From Alcaligenes faecalis (lineage in GTDB: Bacteria > Pseudomonadota > Gammaproteobacteria > Burkholderiales > Burkholderiaceae_B): a stretch of 64,000 nucleotides of DNA. Position numbers and translations under genes: made by a program. Positions 1 to 9,007 of this stretch are shown one piece after another. The stretch is from assembly GCF_005311025.1 (NCBI RefSeq), contig NZ_CP031747.1, forward strand, positions 3,881,870 to 3,945,869. Reading direction: 5' to 3'. The notes under the pieces were generated by a model that saw nothing but the letters and a program-made list of their open reading frames with translations, searched no databases and was not told where the DNA came from. Numbering within the stretch: the stretch's first letter is position 1; every line of letters starts with the position of its first letter.

Positions 1-1
1 G

Positions 2-133
2 GAGCTGAACAATCATGGTCAAGGAACATTTGGCGTGGGCGGTGGCATTGTGCTGGACTCGGACCCGGACCAGGAATGGTTGGAGTGTTTGTGGAAAGCA
101 CGTGTCTTGCAGACCCCTGTAACACTGACTTAA
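2..133 (+). CDS. pabB: Aminodeoxychorismate synthase component I, C-terminal end (partial)
   Basis: Only the last 43 codons and the stop lie in the window; the gene enters from the left edge. The visible peptide contains GVGGGIV followed by DSDPDQEW, the usual C-terminal signature of chorismate-utilising enzymes (anthranilate synthase/PabB family). PabB makes 4-amino-4-deoxychorismate from chorismate for folate synthesis. The lyase gene pabC follows after 10 bases, which favours PabB over TrpE. A PabB-PabC fusion is excluded here because a stop codon separates the two. Confidence 0.75.
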   Translation, partial: ELNNHGQGTFGVGGGIVLDSDPDQEWLECLWKARVLQTPVTLT

Positions 134-143
134 AGGCAGCATC

Positions 144-794
144 ATGAGCCAAAGCAAACCTGAATTGATAGAAACCTTGCGGGTAGATGCAGACGGCCAG
201 ATCCCCCTGCTGGAACTGCATCTGGAGCGCGTGGCACGCAGCTGCACGGAACTGGGCTACGACTGGGATGCACAAACCTGGTTGCAGGCCATGCATACCG
301 CGTTGGGCCAGGCCCCGGTCAACACACCCTTGCGACTGCGTATCTTGTGGGGTGCCGACGCCAGCGCCCAGGCACAGGCGAACGCACTGCCAGCACTGGA
401 AGGCCCCTTACAGCTATGCCTGTCCCGCATACCCCTGCCCGCTCAGGACCCGCTGCTCTCGCACAAGACGACGCATCGCCCCTGGTATCAAGAGGCCAGC
501 GCCCTGCTGGAAAAGCATCCCCAAATCTTTGATGTGATCTATCTGGATACACAGAACCGGGTTTGTGAAGGCAGCCGCAGCAATATTTATATTCAGGACG
601 AACAGGGCCAGTGGTGGACACCGCCCGCCCAAGGCTGGCTCTTGCCCGGCGTGCAACGGCAGGCGCTTCTCAATAGCAAGCTGGTTCGTGAAACCGAGAT
701 TTCCCTGGAGGATTTACTGAACGCCAAGGCAATCCGAGTCTCGAATGCCTTGCGTGGCTGGCAGGACGCCTTACTGGTTCAGTATCCGGTTTAA
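144..794 (+). CDS. pabC: Aminodeoxychorismate lyase (class IV aminotransferase fold)
   Basis: PLP enzyme that releases pyruvate from 4-amino-4-deoxychorismate to give p-aminobenzoate for folate. The 216-residue product is somewhat shorter than the typical ~270. The PLP lysine is probably Lys108 in the SHKTTHR stretch, and the class IV signature EGSRSNIY lies at about residues 142-149. It is preceded by the pabB end, so the two form an operon. The 3' end overlaps the convergent tcdA gene by 24 bases. A class IV D-amino-acid or branched-chain aminotransferase is the alternative, but the pabB neighbour argues for PabC. Confidence 0.85.
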   Translation: MSQSKPELIETLRVDADGQIPLLELHLERVARSCTELGYDWDAQTWLQAMHTALGQAPVNTPLRLRILWGADASAQAQANALPALEGPLQLCLSRIPLPAQDPLLSHKTTHRPWYQEASALLEKHPQIFDVIYLDTQNRVCEGSRSNIYIQDEQGQWWTPPAQGWLLPGVQRQALLNSKLVRETEISLEDLLNAKAIRVSNALRGWQDALLVQYPV

Positions 795-1571
795 GGCGTA
801 GTCGGCGGCCTGCATGCCCATGCTGGCCGTCACAGTGACCCCGGAGCCATAACCCGCGCAGGCCAGTCCTTGCAGCGCACCGTCTTCGGCCTGGGTCCAG
901 TTCTGTGGCAGACGCGTTTCCTGCTCGAACCACAGGCAATCCACTCCCATGCGAGGCACACGCTTCAAGGCGCGGCCCTGAGCATCGCTGCCACGCGCAA
1001 AGCCATGCTGCTTGCGCAGGATCTGGCGCAGCTTGCCCAACAAGGCATCATGGCGTGCTACCGACAAGTCTCCCCGGCGCAACGTCAGCGGATCGGTTTT
1101 GCCTCCTGCCCCGCCGCAGCTCAGCAGGGGCACCTTGCAGCGCCTGGCCTGCAAGATCAGAGCAATCTTGGCACTAGCCTGGTCAGTGCAATCCAGAAAC
1201 ACGTCGGGACGCTGCTCCATCAGGCTGGCCGCATTATCCTCGGTGACAAAATCTTCAATCAGCTGCAGCTGGCACTGAGGATTGATCTGCGCAATGCGCT
1301 GGGCCATGGCTTCAATCTTGGCCATGCCCAAGGTGCTGTCCAGAGCAGGCAGTTGGCGGTTGATATTCGATTCGGCAATATTATCCAGATCAATCAGGGT
1401 AATTCGGCCTACGGCCGAACGGGCCAGCGCTTCCACCGCCCAGGTTCCCACGCCCCCGATACCCGCCACCATCACATGGGCGGCCGCCAGACGCTCTCGC
1501 GCTCCGGCTCCATACAAACGATCCAAACCGCCGAAACGGCGTTCGGCATCCATGTTGTGCTGCTCTGTCAT
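771..1571 (-). CDS. tcdA: tRNA threonylcarbamoyladenosine dehydratase (CsdL/TcdA)
   Basis: E1-like (ThiF/MoeB fold) enzyme that uses ATP to cyclise t6A to ct6A at position 37 of ANN-decoding tRNAs. The product has 266 residues. The nucleotide-binding motif GIGGVG is at residues 37-42, DLDNIAESNINRQ at about 61-73, and DCTDQASAK further on, all in the order typical of TcdA. Neighbouring genes are not functionally linked, but tsaC, which acts earlier in the same modification, lies at 12.2-13.2 kb. Transcription converges on pabC. HesA/ThiF paralogues are the only realistic alternative. Confidence 0.88.
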   Translation of the reverse strand: MTEQHNMDAERRFGGLDRLYGAGARERLAAAHVMVAGIGGVGTWAVEALARSAVGRITLIDLDNIAESNINRQLPALDSTLGMAKIEAMAQRIAQINPQCQLQLIEDFVTEDNAASLMEQRPDVFLDCTDQASAKIALILQARRCKVPLLSCGGAGGKTDPLTLRRGDLSVARHDALLGKLRQILRKQHGFARGSDAQGRALKRVPRMGVDCLWFEQETRLPQNWTQAEDGALQGLACAGYGSGVTVTASMGMQAADYALNRILNQ

Positions 1572-1823
1572 GCAATCTGTCCATCACCGGCCCATGCGGC
1601 CAAACCCGTTAATTCTACGTCTAATTGCCCCTGACCAGCCTGTGAAACGGGCCTTATGCCCTGGTGGCTTGACTGGGCCCTGCCAAATAGCAACACTCGT
1701 ATAAGCAAATTAGTATTTTTCCTTAGTTATCAGCAAGAAAGCCCGCTACAGTGGACTGTGCTTGCTCTACAATTGTCATAGGTTTCAAGCATCTGTGATT
1801 TTGGCTTACCACCCCTTTTTGCC

Positions 1824-2495
1824 GTGAACATCGATTCTATTTCCGCCTCGCCTTCCGCCGTACCCACACCGTGCAGCTTTCGTGTCCTGACTGACGAAGA
1901 GCGCAACGCCTCTTTGCGTCAATCCCTGGAAGAGGTGCAGTGGTGTGAAAAACAGGACCTGTGGGTCTATGGTTACGGCTCTCTGATCTGGCGTCCCGAT
2001 TTTGAATTTGCCGAGCAGCGCCAAGCCTTGCTGCGCGGTTACCATCGGGCGCTGTGCTTGTGGTCACGTATCAACCGCGGTACGCCCGAGCAGCCCGGTC
2101 TGGTTTTCGGGCTGGATGTAGGCGGTTCTTGCCGGGGCATGGCCTTTCGCATTCCCGCCGAAAGCGTCCCCAAGGTATTCGATGCCCTATGGCTGCGCGA
2201 AATGCCCAGCGGTGCCTATATTCCTCGCTGGTTGCGCTGCCGCACCAGCCAGGGCGATATTCGTGCCCTGGTCTTTACCATGAACCGCAAGACCGACGCC
2301 TACGTCCCCCGTATGCCGGACGAACAGTTGCGACAAGTGGTGTACTCGGCCCAGGGAACCAACGGCCCTTGCATCGAATACGTCATGGAAACCGCCTCGG
2401 CGCTGCAACGCTCTAAAATTCTGGATAAACGCCTGCAATCAGTGGTTCAATTACTACAGAGCCAGACTGCACTGCTTAATCCTCAACAAGCCTAA
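1824..2495 (+). CDS. chaC: Glutathione-specific gamma-glutamylcyclotransferase, ChaC family
   Basis: Cytosolic enzyme that cleaves glutathione to 5-oxoproline and Cys-Gly. The 223-residue protein carries the substrate-loop motif YGSLIW at residues 51-56, the family stretch RGYHRALCLWS at about 71-81, and a glutamate in LWLREMPSG (Glu126) where the catalytic residue is expected. The start is GTG; no in-frame ATG precedes the conserved core. pdxH follows after 9 bases and may be co-transcribed. A periplasmic gamma-glutamyltranspeptidase is also encoded in this window (6.1-7.8 kb). Confidence 0.88.
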   Translation: MNIDSISASPSAVPTPCSFRVLTDEERNASLRQSLEEVQWCEKQDLWVYGYGSLIWRPDFEFAEQRQALLRGYHRALCLWSRINRGTPEQPGLVFGLDVGGSCRGMAFRIPAESVPKVFDALWLREMPSGAYIPRWLRCRTSQGDIRALVFTMNRKTDAYVPRMPDEQLRQVVYSAQGTNGPCIEYVMETASALQRSKILDKRLQSVVQLLQSQTALLNPQQA

Positions 2496-2504
2496 GAGCG
2501 CCCC

Positions 2505-3137
2505 ATGTCCCTTGCCGATTTGCGTAACGAATACGAACGCTTTTCCCTGAGCGAAAACGAACTCTGTGCCGATCCTCGCCAGCAATTTCAACGCTGGCTG
2601 GATCAGGCGATTGAGCTAAAGGAAGTCGAACCCACGGCGATGACGCTGGCCACCGTGAACCCGGAAGGCCGCCCATCGGCGCGCATTGTTCTGCTCAAGG
2701 GTTACGACGAACAAGGCCTGGTGTTCTTTACGAATTACCAATCTCGCAAGGGTACGGACCTGGACCATAACCCTTGGGCCAGCCTGTCCTTTTTCTGGGC
2801 CTCCATGCAGCGCCAGGTGCGCTTTGAAGGCCGCATCAGCCGCATCAGCGCAGCCGAATCCGACGAATACTTTCACAGCCGTCCTCTGGGCTCTCGCATT
2901 GGGGCCTGGGCCTCGCCGCAAAGCCAACCCATCAGCCGCACAGAGCTGGATGCCCGTGCCAAGCAGTACACTGAAAGCTTAGGTGAACATCCCGCCCGCC
3001 CTGAACACTGGGGTGGCTTCCGACTGACTCCAGACCATGTCGAATTCTGGCAAGGCCGTGCCTCGCGCCTGCACGACAGGCTGGTGTTCGACCGCAAGGA
3101 CACATCTGACTGGCAGGTGAGCCGACTGGCTCCTTAA
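2505..3137 (+). CDS. pdxH: Pyridoxamine 5'-phosphate oxidase
   Basis: FMN enzyme that oxidises pyridoxine/pyridoxamine 5'-phosphate to pyridoxal 5'-phosphate, the last step of B6 synthesis and salvage. Its 210 residues match the usual family length. Seen motifs are [20 protein letters not shown] near residues 48-67, TNYQSRKG at about 77-84, and the substrate-binding RLHDR at 188-192 near the C-terminus. It lies 9 bases after chaC. Confidence 0.95.
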   Translation: MSLADLRNEYERFSLSENELCADPRQQFQRWLDQAIELKEVEPTAMTLATVNPEGRPSARIVLLKGYDEQGLVFFTNYQSRKGTDLDHNPWASLSFFWASMQRQVRFEGRISRISAAESDEYFHSRPLGSRIGAWASPQSQPISRTELDARAKQYTESLGEHPARPEHWGGFRLTPDHVEFWQGRASRLHDRLVFDRKDTSDWQVSRLAP

Positions 3138-3176
3138 GCCGTTCCCTTGGGGACGCCTGCCCTCAGCATTGATGCA

Positions 3177-3689
3177 ATGACTGTTTTTTCTTCTACCTTC
3201 GATAGCGACTTCTTCCGTTCGGCACTGGGCCGTTTCGCCACTGGCGTGACGGTCGTGACCGGTGCCAACAAAGACCACCCGGATCAGGCCATTGGCCTGA
3301 CCGTCAGCTCCTTTAACTCTGTTTCCCTGGACCCACCTCTGGTGCTGTGGTCGCTGGCCAAGCGCTCCCAGTCCCTGCCACACTTTGTGGACGGCCAGGG
3401 CTACGTGATTCACGTTTTGGGAGCCAGTCAGCTATCGCTGGCCAAGCGCTTTGCCTGGGGCGATCAGGCCGAGCGTTTTCGCGATCACCCCATCAAGCGT
3501 TCCCCGCACGGCTTGCTCATGTTGGACGACGAGCGCTGCAGTGCCTGGTTCGAGTGCAAGCCTTATGCCGTGCATGAGGCAGGCGACCACCTGATCTTTA
3601 TCGGTGAAGTCACCCACTGCGAACGCAGCGCCCATCAGCCCCTGATCTACCATGCGGGCGACTTTGACCTGACTCCTTCCCTGGCGTGA
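3177..3689 (+). CDS. Flavin reductase-like domain protein (FMN-binding split barrel)
   Basis: About 170 residues with the short-chain flavin reductase pattern: DFFRSALGRFATGVTVVT at residues 11-28, GLTVSSFNSVSLDPPL, and GEVTHCE near the end. Such proteins supply reduced FMN/FAD to two-component monooxygenases; the partner cannot be told from context. An upstream TTG at 3147 would add ten poorly conserved residues; the ATG at 3177 fits the family start. It lies 39 bases downstream of pdxH, which shares the fold, but the sequences are clearly different families. Confidence 0.82.
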   Translation: MTVFSSTFDSDFFRSALGRFATGVTVVTGANKDHPDQAIGLTVSSFNSVSLDPPLVLWSLAKRSQSLPHFVDGQGYVIHVLGASQLSLAKRFAWGDQAERFRDHPIKRSPHGLLMLDDERCSAWFECKPYAVHEAGDHLIFIGEVTHCERSAHQPLIYHAGDFDLTPSLA

Positions 3690-3777
3690 CGGGGTGTTGC
3701 AACGCAGCCCTGACGACGACAGCATGGCGGGAGTACACTACGCCTTTTGCTCCAACGCGCCAATAAGGTCCTGATTC

Positions 3778-4893
3778 ATGGCAAACGATGTCGATTGCAT
3801 AGTGCTGGGAGCGGGGGTCGTAGGTTTGGCCTGCGCCCGACAAATGGCCCAGCAAGGCATGGAGGTTCTGCTGATCGAGCAAACCGCCAGCATTGGCAAT
3901 GGCGTCAGTTCCCGCAATTCAGAGGTCATACACGCGGGCATTTACTACACGCCGGGCAGCCTGAAGGCCCGCCTGTGTGTAGAAGGCAAAGCCCGGCTGT
4001 ATGACTACTGCCAGGAACACCATATAGCCCACGCCCGTTGCGGCAAGCTGATTGTGGCGACCACGCCCGAACAGGAAGCCGATCTGCTCAAGCTGCAGGC
4101 CCAGGCGCGCGCTTGTGGTGTGGACGATTTGCAGTGGCTAAATGCCGCCCAGGCCCAGGCTCTGGAGCCGGCCTTGAATTGCAGCGCCGCCCTGCTCTCT
4201 CCTTCCACCGGCATTGTAGATACCCATGCCTTGATGCTGGCCCTGCAAGGCGATGCAGAAAACCACGGTGCCCAACTGGTCTTCAATACGCCTTTTGTCA
4301 GTGCGCGTGTCCTGCCCGGACAAGGTTTTGAAGTGCATGTGGGTGGCGCAGAAGCGTTCAGCCTGACAAGCACCCATCTGATCAATGCGGCTGGTTTGGG
4401 CGCGGTCGCCGCCGCACGCCAGATCGAGGGGCTGGATGCCAGCCATATCCCGAATGCCTATCTGTGCAAAGGCAGCTATTTCTCTTTGGCGGGTCGCTCG
4501 CCCTTCAAGCACCTGATCTACCCCATGCCCAATAAAGCCGGGCTGGGTGTGCATCTGACGCTGGATCTGGCCGGTCAAGCCCGCTTTGGCCCGGACACCG
4601 AATGGGTACAGGACGAGAACTACGATATGGACCCGCAGCGGGGCCAATCTTTTTACGCGGCCGTGCGCGAGTACTGGCCCGCTTTGCCTGATAACAGCCT
4701 GAACCCCGCCTATAGCGGTATCCGGCCTAAAATTGTGCCCGCAGGCCATGCGGCAGCCGACTTTGTCTTTTCGGGTCCCGCCGAGCACGGCATACCCGGA
4801 CTGCTGAATCTGTTCGGCATCGAATCCCCCGGCCTGACCGCGTGTTTAGCGATTGCACAACACAGCCAAGAAACCCTGGCCCAGGCAGCTTAA
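3778..4893 (+). CDS. FAD-dependent oxidoreductase, L-2-hydroxyglutarate oxidase-like (DAO family)
   Basis: The 371-residue protein has an N-terminal dinucleotide fold (GAGVVG at residues 11-16), an acidic turn LLIEQ at 31-35, and [14 protein letters not shown] at about 44-57, a stretch characteristic of L-2-hydroxyglutarate dehydrogenases. [10 protein letters not shown] and the C-terminal [15 protein letters not shown] also fit that family. The likely reaction is oxidation of L-2-hydroxyglutarate or a related 2-hydroxy acid to the 2-oxo acid, passing electrons to the respiratory chain. The exact substrate is inferred. purU begins 31 bases downstream. Confidence 0.8.
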   Translation: MANDVDCIVLGAGVVGLACARQMAQQGMEVLLIEQTASIGNGVSSRNSEVIHAGIYYTPGSLKARLCVEGKARLYDYCQEHHIAHARCGKLIVATTPEQEADLLKLQAQARACGVDDLQWLNAAQAQALEPALNCSAALLSPSTGIVDTHALMLALQGDAENHGAQLVFNTPFVSARVLPGQGFEVHVGGAEAFSLTSTHLINAAGLGAVAAARQIEGLDASHIPNAYLCKGSYFSLAGRSPFKHLIYPMPNKAGLGVHLTLDLAGQARFGPDTEWVQDENYDMDPQRGQSFYAAVREYWPALPDNSLNPAYSGIRPKIVPAGHAAADFVFSGPAEHGIPGLLNLFGIESPGLTACLAIAQHSQETLAQAA

Positions 4894-4924
4894 AAACTTT
4901 TCTGAAATCTTTACAATACTGTCG

Positions 4925-5773
4925 ATGAACGATTACATCTTGACCCTATCCTGCCCGGATCGTACCGGCATTGTCCACAGCGTATCGGGCTGGCTGCTTG
5001 AGCAGAACGGCAACATTCTTGAGGCACAGCAGTTCGGCGACGCCGCCACCAACCGCTTTTTCCTGCGCATCCAGTTTTCCCTGCCCGAAAAGCAGGACGT
5101 CAATGCGCTGCAAACCAGCTTCGCACCCATTGCTGAAAAATTCAGCATGGACGCCAATATTTATGACGCCCAGCGTAAAGCCCGCCTGCTGATCCTGGTC
5201 AGCCGCCAAGGCCACTGCCTGAACGATCTGCTGTTCCGCGCCCATAGCGGCCAACTGCCGGTGGAAATTGCTGCCGTTGCCTCCAACCATACCGACCACG
5301 CCGGTCTGGCTTCTTCTTATGGCATCCCTTTCCATCACCTGCCCGTGACACCGGAAACCCGCCCCGAGCAAGAGCAGCAAATCATCGACCTGGCTCGTGA
5401 CCTGAAGATTGATCTGGTTGTGCTGGCCCGCTACATGCAGATTCTGTCCACCAATCTGTGCCAATCCCTGTCTGGCCGCGCCATCAATATTCACCACAGC
5501 TTCCTGCCCAGCTTCAAGGGCGCACGCCCCTACCACCAAGCACATGCTCGTGGTGTGAAGATTATTGGTGCTACCGCCCACTACGTGACGGCTGATCTGG
5601 ACGAAGGCCCGATCATCGAACAGGACGTGGAACACGTCACCCACTCGGTCAGCCCAGCTGAGCTGACCCAGATCGGTAGCGATGTGGAGTCTCTGGTTCT
5701 GGCCCGTGCTGTGCGCGCCCACGTGGAGCACCGCATCTTGCTGAACGATCAGCGCACGGTGGTATTCCGCTAA
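4925..5773 (+). CDS. purU: Formyltetrahydrofolate deformylase
   Basis: Hydrolyses 10-formyl-tetrahydrofolate to formate and THF, balancing one-carbon pools and feeding formate to purine synthesis. The 282-residue protein has an N-terminal ACT domain (LSCPDRTGIVHSVS near residues 8-21) and a C-terminal formyltransferase domain with INIHHSFLPSFKGA and TADLDEGPIIEQD, which hold the catalytic His and Asp. The ATG at 4925 is chosen because the ACT domain begins right after it; an upstream in-frame start at 4853 would overlap the previous gene. A strong terminator follows at 5811. Confidence 0.95.
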   Translation: MNDYILTLSCPDRTGIVHSVSGWLLEQNGNILEAQQFGDAATNRFFLRIQFSLPEKQDVNALQTSFAPIAEKFSMDANIYDAQRKARLLILVSRQGHCLNDLLFRAHSGQLPVEIAAVASNHTDHAGLASSYGIPFHHLPVTPETRPEQEQQIIDLARDLKIDLVVLARYMQILSTNLCQSLSGRAINIHHSFLPSFKGARPYHQAHARGVKIIGATAHYVTADLDEGPIIEQDVEHVTHSVSPAELTQIGSDVESLVLARAVRAHVEHRILLNDQRTVVFR

Positions 5774-5810
5774 GCAGTGAGGTCAGACCGGCCTTAAGAC
5801 TGAAAAAAAG

Positions 5811-5853
5811 CCCTCAATGCTATGGATATAGATCCACGCATTGAGGGTTTTTT
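5811..5853 (+). terminator. Rho-independent terminator after purU
   Basis: A perfect 10-bp stem (5811-5820 with 5838-5847) holds a second inner 5-bp stem (5823-5827 with 5832-5836) and is followed by six T. A-rich sequence on the 5' side makes it plausible in both directions. Confidence 0.9.
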
Positions 5854-6093
5854 ACTGGTCACCCATTTTTTCAGAAGCCAGATGACATGAGCCTGCTCGC
5901 TACTTGGCAATTAGCTCTACCAGCCTCAGGCAACGATCGACTGCTGTCTCTGCCAATCTCTGACGAGTATCTGCTTCAAATCGCCAACAGCCTCTCCCGC
6001 ATACTGACTGCTTCCTCAAGTCGACCATACGCTTGCAGCATGTCTCGTCGGCAAGACCCATGTTTACCTCGGGTACACGGCTACAAGCTCTGC
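5854..6093. other. Intergenic stretch, no supported gene
   Basis: Sequence between the purU terminator and the 3' end of ggt. I find no RNA gene or repeat. A 72-codon + strand reading frame (from 5887) has no family features. On the - strand, two short helical-looking peptides in different frames (about 5910-6040) could be a decayed gene, but this is too weak to call. Confidence 0.4.
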
Positions 6094-7839
6094 TTATTGC
6101 CCTAACGCCAACCCTTCACGCCGAGGGTCTACCCCCGCTTCCAGCCCCTCCTGAGTCCAGCGAATCACATGCGTACCGCTAGGAAAAGGCTGCTCACGCA
6201 CCTCGTGCCCCATTGCCCTCAAGGCCTGCGCCTGTTCCGTCACCGTAGTCCCAGCTTCCAGCTCAGTCGCCCAATTGCGGCTGCCGTAGTGGGGCAGGCT
6301 GACTGCCTGTTGAGCATCCAGGTTCCACATCAACATGCCGGTCAGGGCTTGAGCCACGTAAGGAATAATGGCACTGCCACCGGGTGAACCCAGGGCAATG
6401 ACAGGGCGGCCATCCTGCATCACCATCATCGGTGCCATGGAACTGCGTGGACGCTTGCCGGGTTCCACCCGATTCACGGACAGGCGTCCCATTTCGTCTT
6501 TGGGGCTCAAGGCAAAGTCAGTCAGCTGATTGTTCATCAAGAAACCATGCACCATGATCTTGCTACCAAAAGCTGACTCGACCGAAGTGGTCATGGACAC
6601 CACTTGCCCCTTGGCATCCGCCACGGACAAATGCGTCGTGGAAGGCAGCTCGGGCGTGTTATCGCTGGCAGCTTGTGAGTCGGCCAAGGGCTTACCCGGT
6701 TGAGCGTGTCCCATGGATCGGTCTGGCTGAATCAAGGCAGCGCGGGATTTCAGATACTCCGGAGCCAGCAAAGCCTGCTGAGGGACAGACACAAATGCCG
6801 GATCGGCCACCCAGGCATCCCGATCCGCGAAGGCCAAACGCCCCGCTTCAGAGAAATAGTGAATCGCTTCCACAGATTGCGGCTTCGCCGCAGCAATGGG
6901 CGTGTGCTGCAAGATACCCAGCATCTGCATCACACTGATAGCCCCGGAACTGGGCGGTGCCATGCCACAGAGAGCCACTTGCTGCCAGTCCATACAGAGG
7001 GGTTCACGACGCAAGGCGCGGTACTGCGTCAAGTCAGACACAGCCAGATCACCCGCAATGGGGTCGGCGGCAACGGCAGCCACCATATCCTGGGCAAGTT
7101 CACCTTGATAAAAAGCCTGTGCGCCCTGTCTGGCCAAAAGGCGCAGCACTCGCGCGTATTCCTTGTTCTGCAAACGATGACCAACAGGCCAGGGCTTGCC
7201 TTGCTCGTCCAGAAAATAGGCACGTGTAGCCGCCTTGTCAGCCAGTTCAGGATTATCGGCAATCAAGGTATTCAAGCGTGGGCTGACTTCAAAACCGACC
7301 TCAGCAAGCTCAATCGCCGGGTCAAACAAATTCGCCCACGGCAGCACGCCACCGTCTTTATGCATCAACTCCAGGGCACGCAGCAAACCCGGTACGCCTA
7401 CCGAGCGACCACTATTGACCGCCTGCTTGAAGGACATGGTTTTACCGTCCAGCTCGAAGCGATCCAGACTGCTGGCTGCGGGCACCGTTTCCCGTCCGTC
7501 ATAGCTCATCAGGCCGGTCTTGGGCTGGAACATCAGCAAGAAGCCGCCACCGCCTATGCCGGAAGACTGTGGTTCCACCAGCCCCAGAACCAACTGAGCC
7601 GCAATGGCTGCATCCACCGCACTGCCTCCCTGATCCAGGATGCGCAAACCCGCTTGTGTCGCCAAAGGATGTGCCGTCACCACCATGCTTTTCTGGGTGA
7701 CAAGCTTGTCACGCTGCATGACACTGCTGGCGGTTTCCGGGTTCAAATGCTGGCTGGCTGCTTCCCGAGCGTGCGCAGGTAGCGCCAGCGCCAAGGTCAA
7801 GGCAGCCGACATCAGAGCCGGTTTCCAGTGCAATCTCAT
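6094..7839 (-). CDS. ggt: Gamma-glutamyltranspeptidase precursor
   Basis: Periplasmic Ntn-hydrolase that transfers or hydrolyses the gamma-glutamyl group of glutathione. The 581-residue precursor starts with a signal peptide (basic start, hydrophobic core, cleavage near PAHA-RE at about residue 24). Autoprocessing would occur before Thr401 in the STTHLSV motif, giving large and small subunits. GGGGFLLMF at about 97-105 and the oxyanion-region GSPGGS near the C-terminus are present. The start overlaps the LysR stop in an ATGA arrangement, with an AAGGAGA ribosome-binding site 5 bases upstream, so the two genes are translationally coupled. Confidence 0.94.
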   Translation of the reverse strand: MRLHWKPALMSAALTLALALPAHAREAASQHLNPETASSVMQRDKLVTQKSMVVTAHPLATQAGLRILDQGGSAVDAAIAAQLVLGLVEPQSSGIGGGGFLLMFQPKTGLMSYDGRETVPAASSLDRFELDGKTMSFKQAVNSGRSVGVPGLLRALELMHKDGGVLPWANLFDPAIELAEVGFEVSPRLNTLIADNPELADKAATRAYFLDEQGKPWPVGHRLQNKEYARVLRLLARQGAQAFYQGELAQDMVAAVAADPIAGDLAVSDLTQYRALRREPLCMDWQQVALCGMAPPSSGAISVMQMLGILQHTPIAAAKPQSVEAIHYFSEAGRLAFADRDAWVADPAFVSVPQQALLAPEYLKSRAALIQPDRSMGHAQPGKPLADSQAASDNTPELPSTTHLSVADAKGQVVSMTTSVESAFGSKIMVHGFLMNNQLTDFALSPKDEMGRLSVNRVEPGKRPRSSMAPMMVMQDGRPVIALGSPGGSAIIPYVAQALTGMLMWNLDAQQAVSLPHYGSRNWATELEAGTTVTEQAQALRAMGHEVREQPFPSGTHVIRWTQEGLEAGVDPRREGLALGQ

Positions 7840-8717
7840 GTGTTCTCCTTTTGGTCCTCAAGCAGCCATTGTTCCAGCAAAAGCACCGCTTCGCTGGGCT
7901 CATTGGCCGTAGGATAACTAAAAAAATAGGCCTCACTGACAGGCATGGCATGATCCAGCGGCATGATCAGCTCGCCCTGCTCCAGCGCCTGTTGCACCAG
8001 AAAACGCGGCATCAAGGCCACGCCCATGTCAGCATGCAATGCCGCCATCACCAGGCTGAACAGCTCGTAACGCGGGCCGGAACTGACACGCAAATCAGGC
8101 TCCAGACCGGCAGATCGATACCAGTCCGACCAGCTATCGGGGCGCGTGGACATATGCAGGTGAACCAGCTTTTGCCAGTCGTCACTGGCGGCCAGCTCGG
8201 GCGAGCAGACCGGCACCAGTTCGCCTTCGTCAAACAGCTTGATCCCTTCAGTTTGCGGCCACAACTGCCGTCCATGATAAATGGCAGCATCAAAGGGGTG
8301 GTCGCCAAACTGAAACGGAGTGGTACGCACGGACAGGCTGACGGTGATATCCGGATAGCGCTGGGAGAAACGGGCCAGACGCGGCATCAACCACACGGTC
8401 GACAAGGTAGGAAGCACGGCCAGATGGATGCTGCGGCCCACACCGGCGCGTGCAATCAGGCTGAAAGTATCCTTGCCGATTTGCTCCAGATGGTGACGGA
8501 TGCGAGCAGCATAATCGCGCCCTGCCGGAGTCAACACCAGACGCCGCCGCACCCGTGTCAGCAAGGTGACACCCAGCCGCTGCTCCAGGCCGCTTACCTG
8601 CCGGTACACCGCGCTATGCGTCAAGGACAATTCCTCGGCCGCACGGGAAAAAGTCCCCAAACGGGCCGTGGCCTCAAAGGCCTGTAATGCGCCCAAACTG
8701 GGTACGCCTTGTCTCAT
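7836..8717 (-). CDS. LysR-family regulator, GcvA-like
   Basis: The 293-residue protein has an N-terminal winged helix-turn-helix (PSLGALQAFEATARLGTFSRAAEELSLT, about residues 5-32, followed by the recognition helix SAVYRQVSGLEQ) and a C-terminal periplasmic-binding-like effector domain. The PSLGALQAFEA opening is typical of the GcvA subgroup. It overlaps ggt by 4 bases and is divergent from gcdH across a 290-base region with two palindromes (8799-8833). It may control ggt, gcdH or both; in other proteobacteria a LysR gene is often next to gcdH. The inducer is unknown. Confidence 0.88.
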   Translation of the reverse strand: MRQGVPSLGALQAFEATARLGTFSRAAEELSLTHSAVYRQVSGLEQRLGVTLLTRVRRRLVLTPAGRDYAARIRHHLEQIGKDTFSLIARAGVGRSIHLAVLPTLSTVWLMPRLARFSQRYPDITVSLSVRTTPFQFGDHPFDAAIYHGRQLWPQTEGIKLFDEGELVPVCSPELAASDDWQKLVHLHMSTRPDSWSDWYRSAGLEPDLRVSSGPRYELFSLVMAALHADMGVALMPRFLVQQALEQGELIMPLDHAMPVSEAYFFSYPTANEPSEAVLLLEQWLLEDQKENT

Positions 8718-8798
8718 AGGTCTTCCTCTTAATCATGCCGCCTCAGCCCTCCTCATTCAGTGCAGAGCCGGATCGTTACGCCAGAACACGACATTGTG

Positions 8799-8833
8799 CA
8801 ATTTTATCAATTGCCTTGTGCGCTTTATGCACA
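8799..8833. promoter_or_regulatory. Candidate LysR operator pair in the lysR-gcdH divergent region
   Basis: Two inverted repeats lie side by side: CAATT-N5-AATTG at 8799-8813 and TGTGC-N7-GCACA at 8817-8833. They sit about 80-120 bases upstream of the LysR start and 175-210 bases upstream of gcdH. LysR proteins usually bind such dyads near their own promoter. The binding itself is inferred. Confidence 0.4.
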
Positions 8834-9007
8834 CTATGCTGAGACTTTATATTGATCTCGCTGATCCACAGCCACCTGATGATGCGCTTGCTGCTCATAG
8901 TGGCGACTGTCAGCGATACTTAAGCAGCTCTTTTCTATTTTCCAGATTGGTGGCGCCCATCCAGGCTCCACCTGACTGACCCTCTTTGATCTTCCCGGAG
9001 TACCTCT

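Noticed and set aside
5910-6040. Decayed - strand gene (helical peptides in two frames)
   Set aside because: Too short and in two frames; nothing recognised, so not called as a pseudogene.
5887-6105. Small + strand gene of 72 codons between purU and ggt
   Set aside because: No ribosome-binding site, no family pattern, and overlaps the ggt 3' end.
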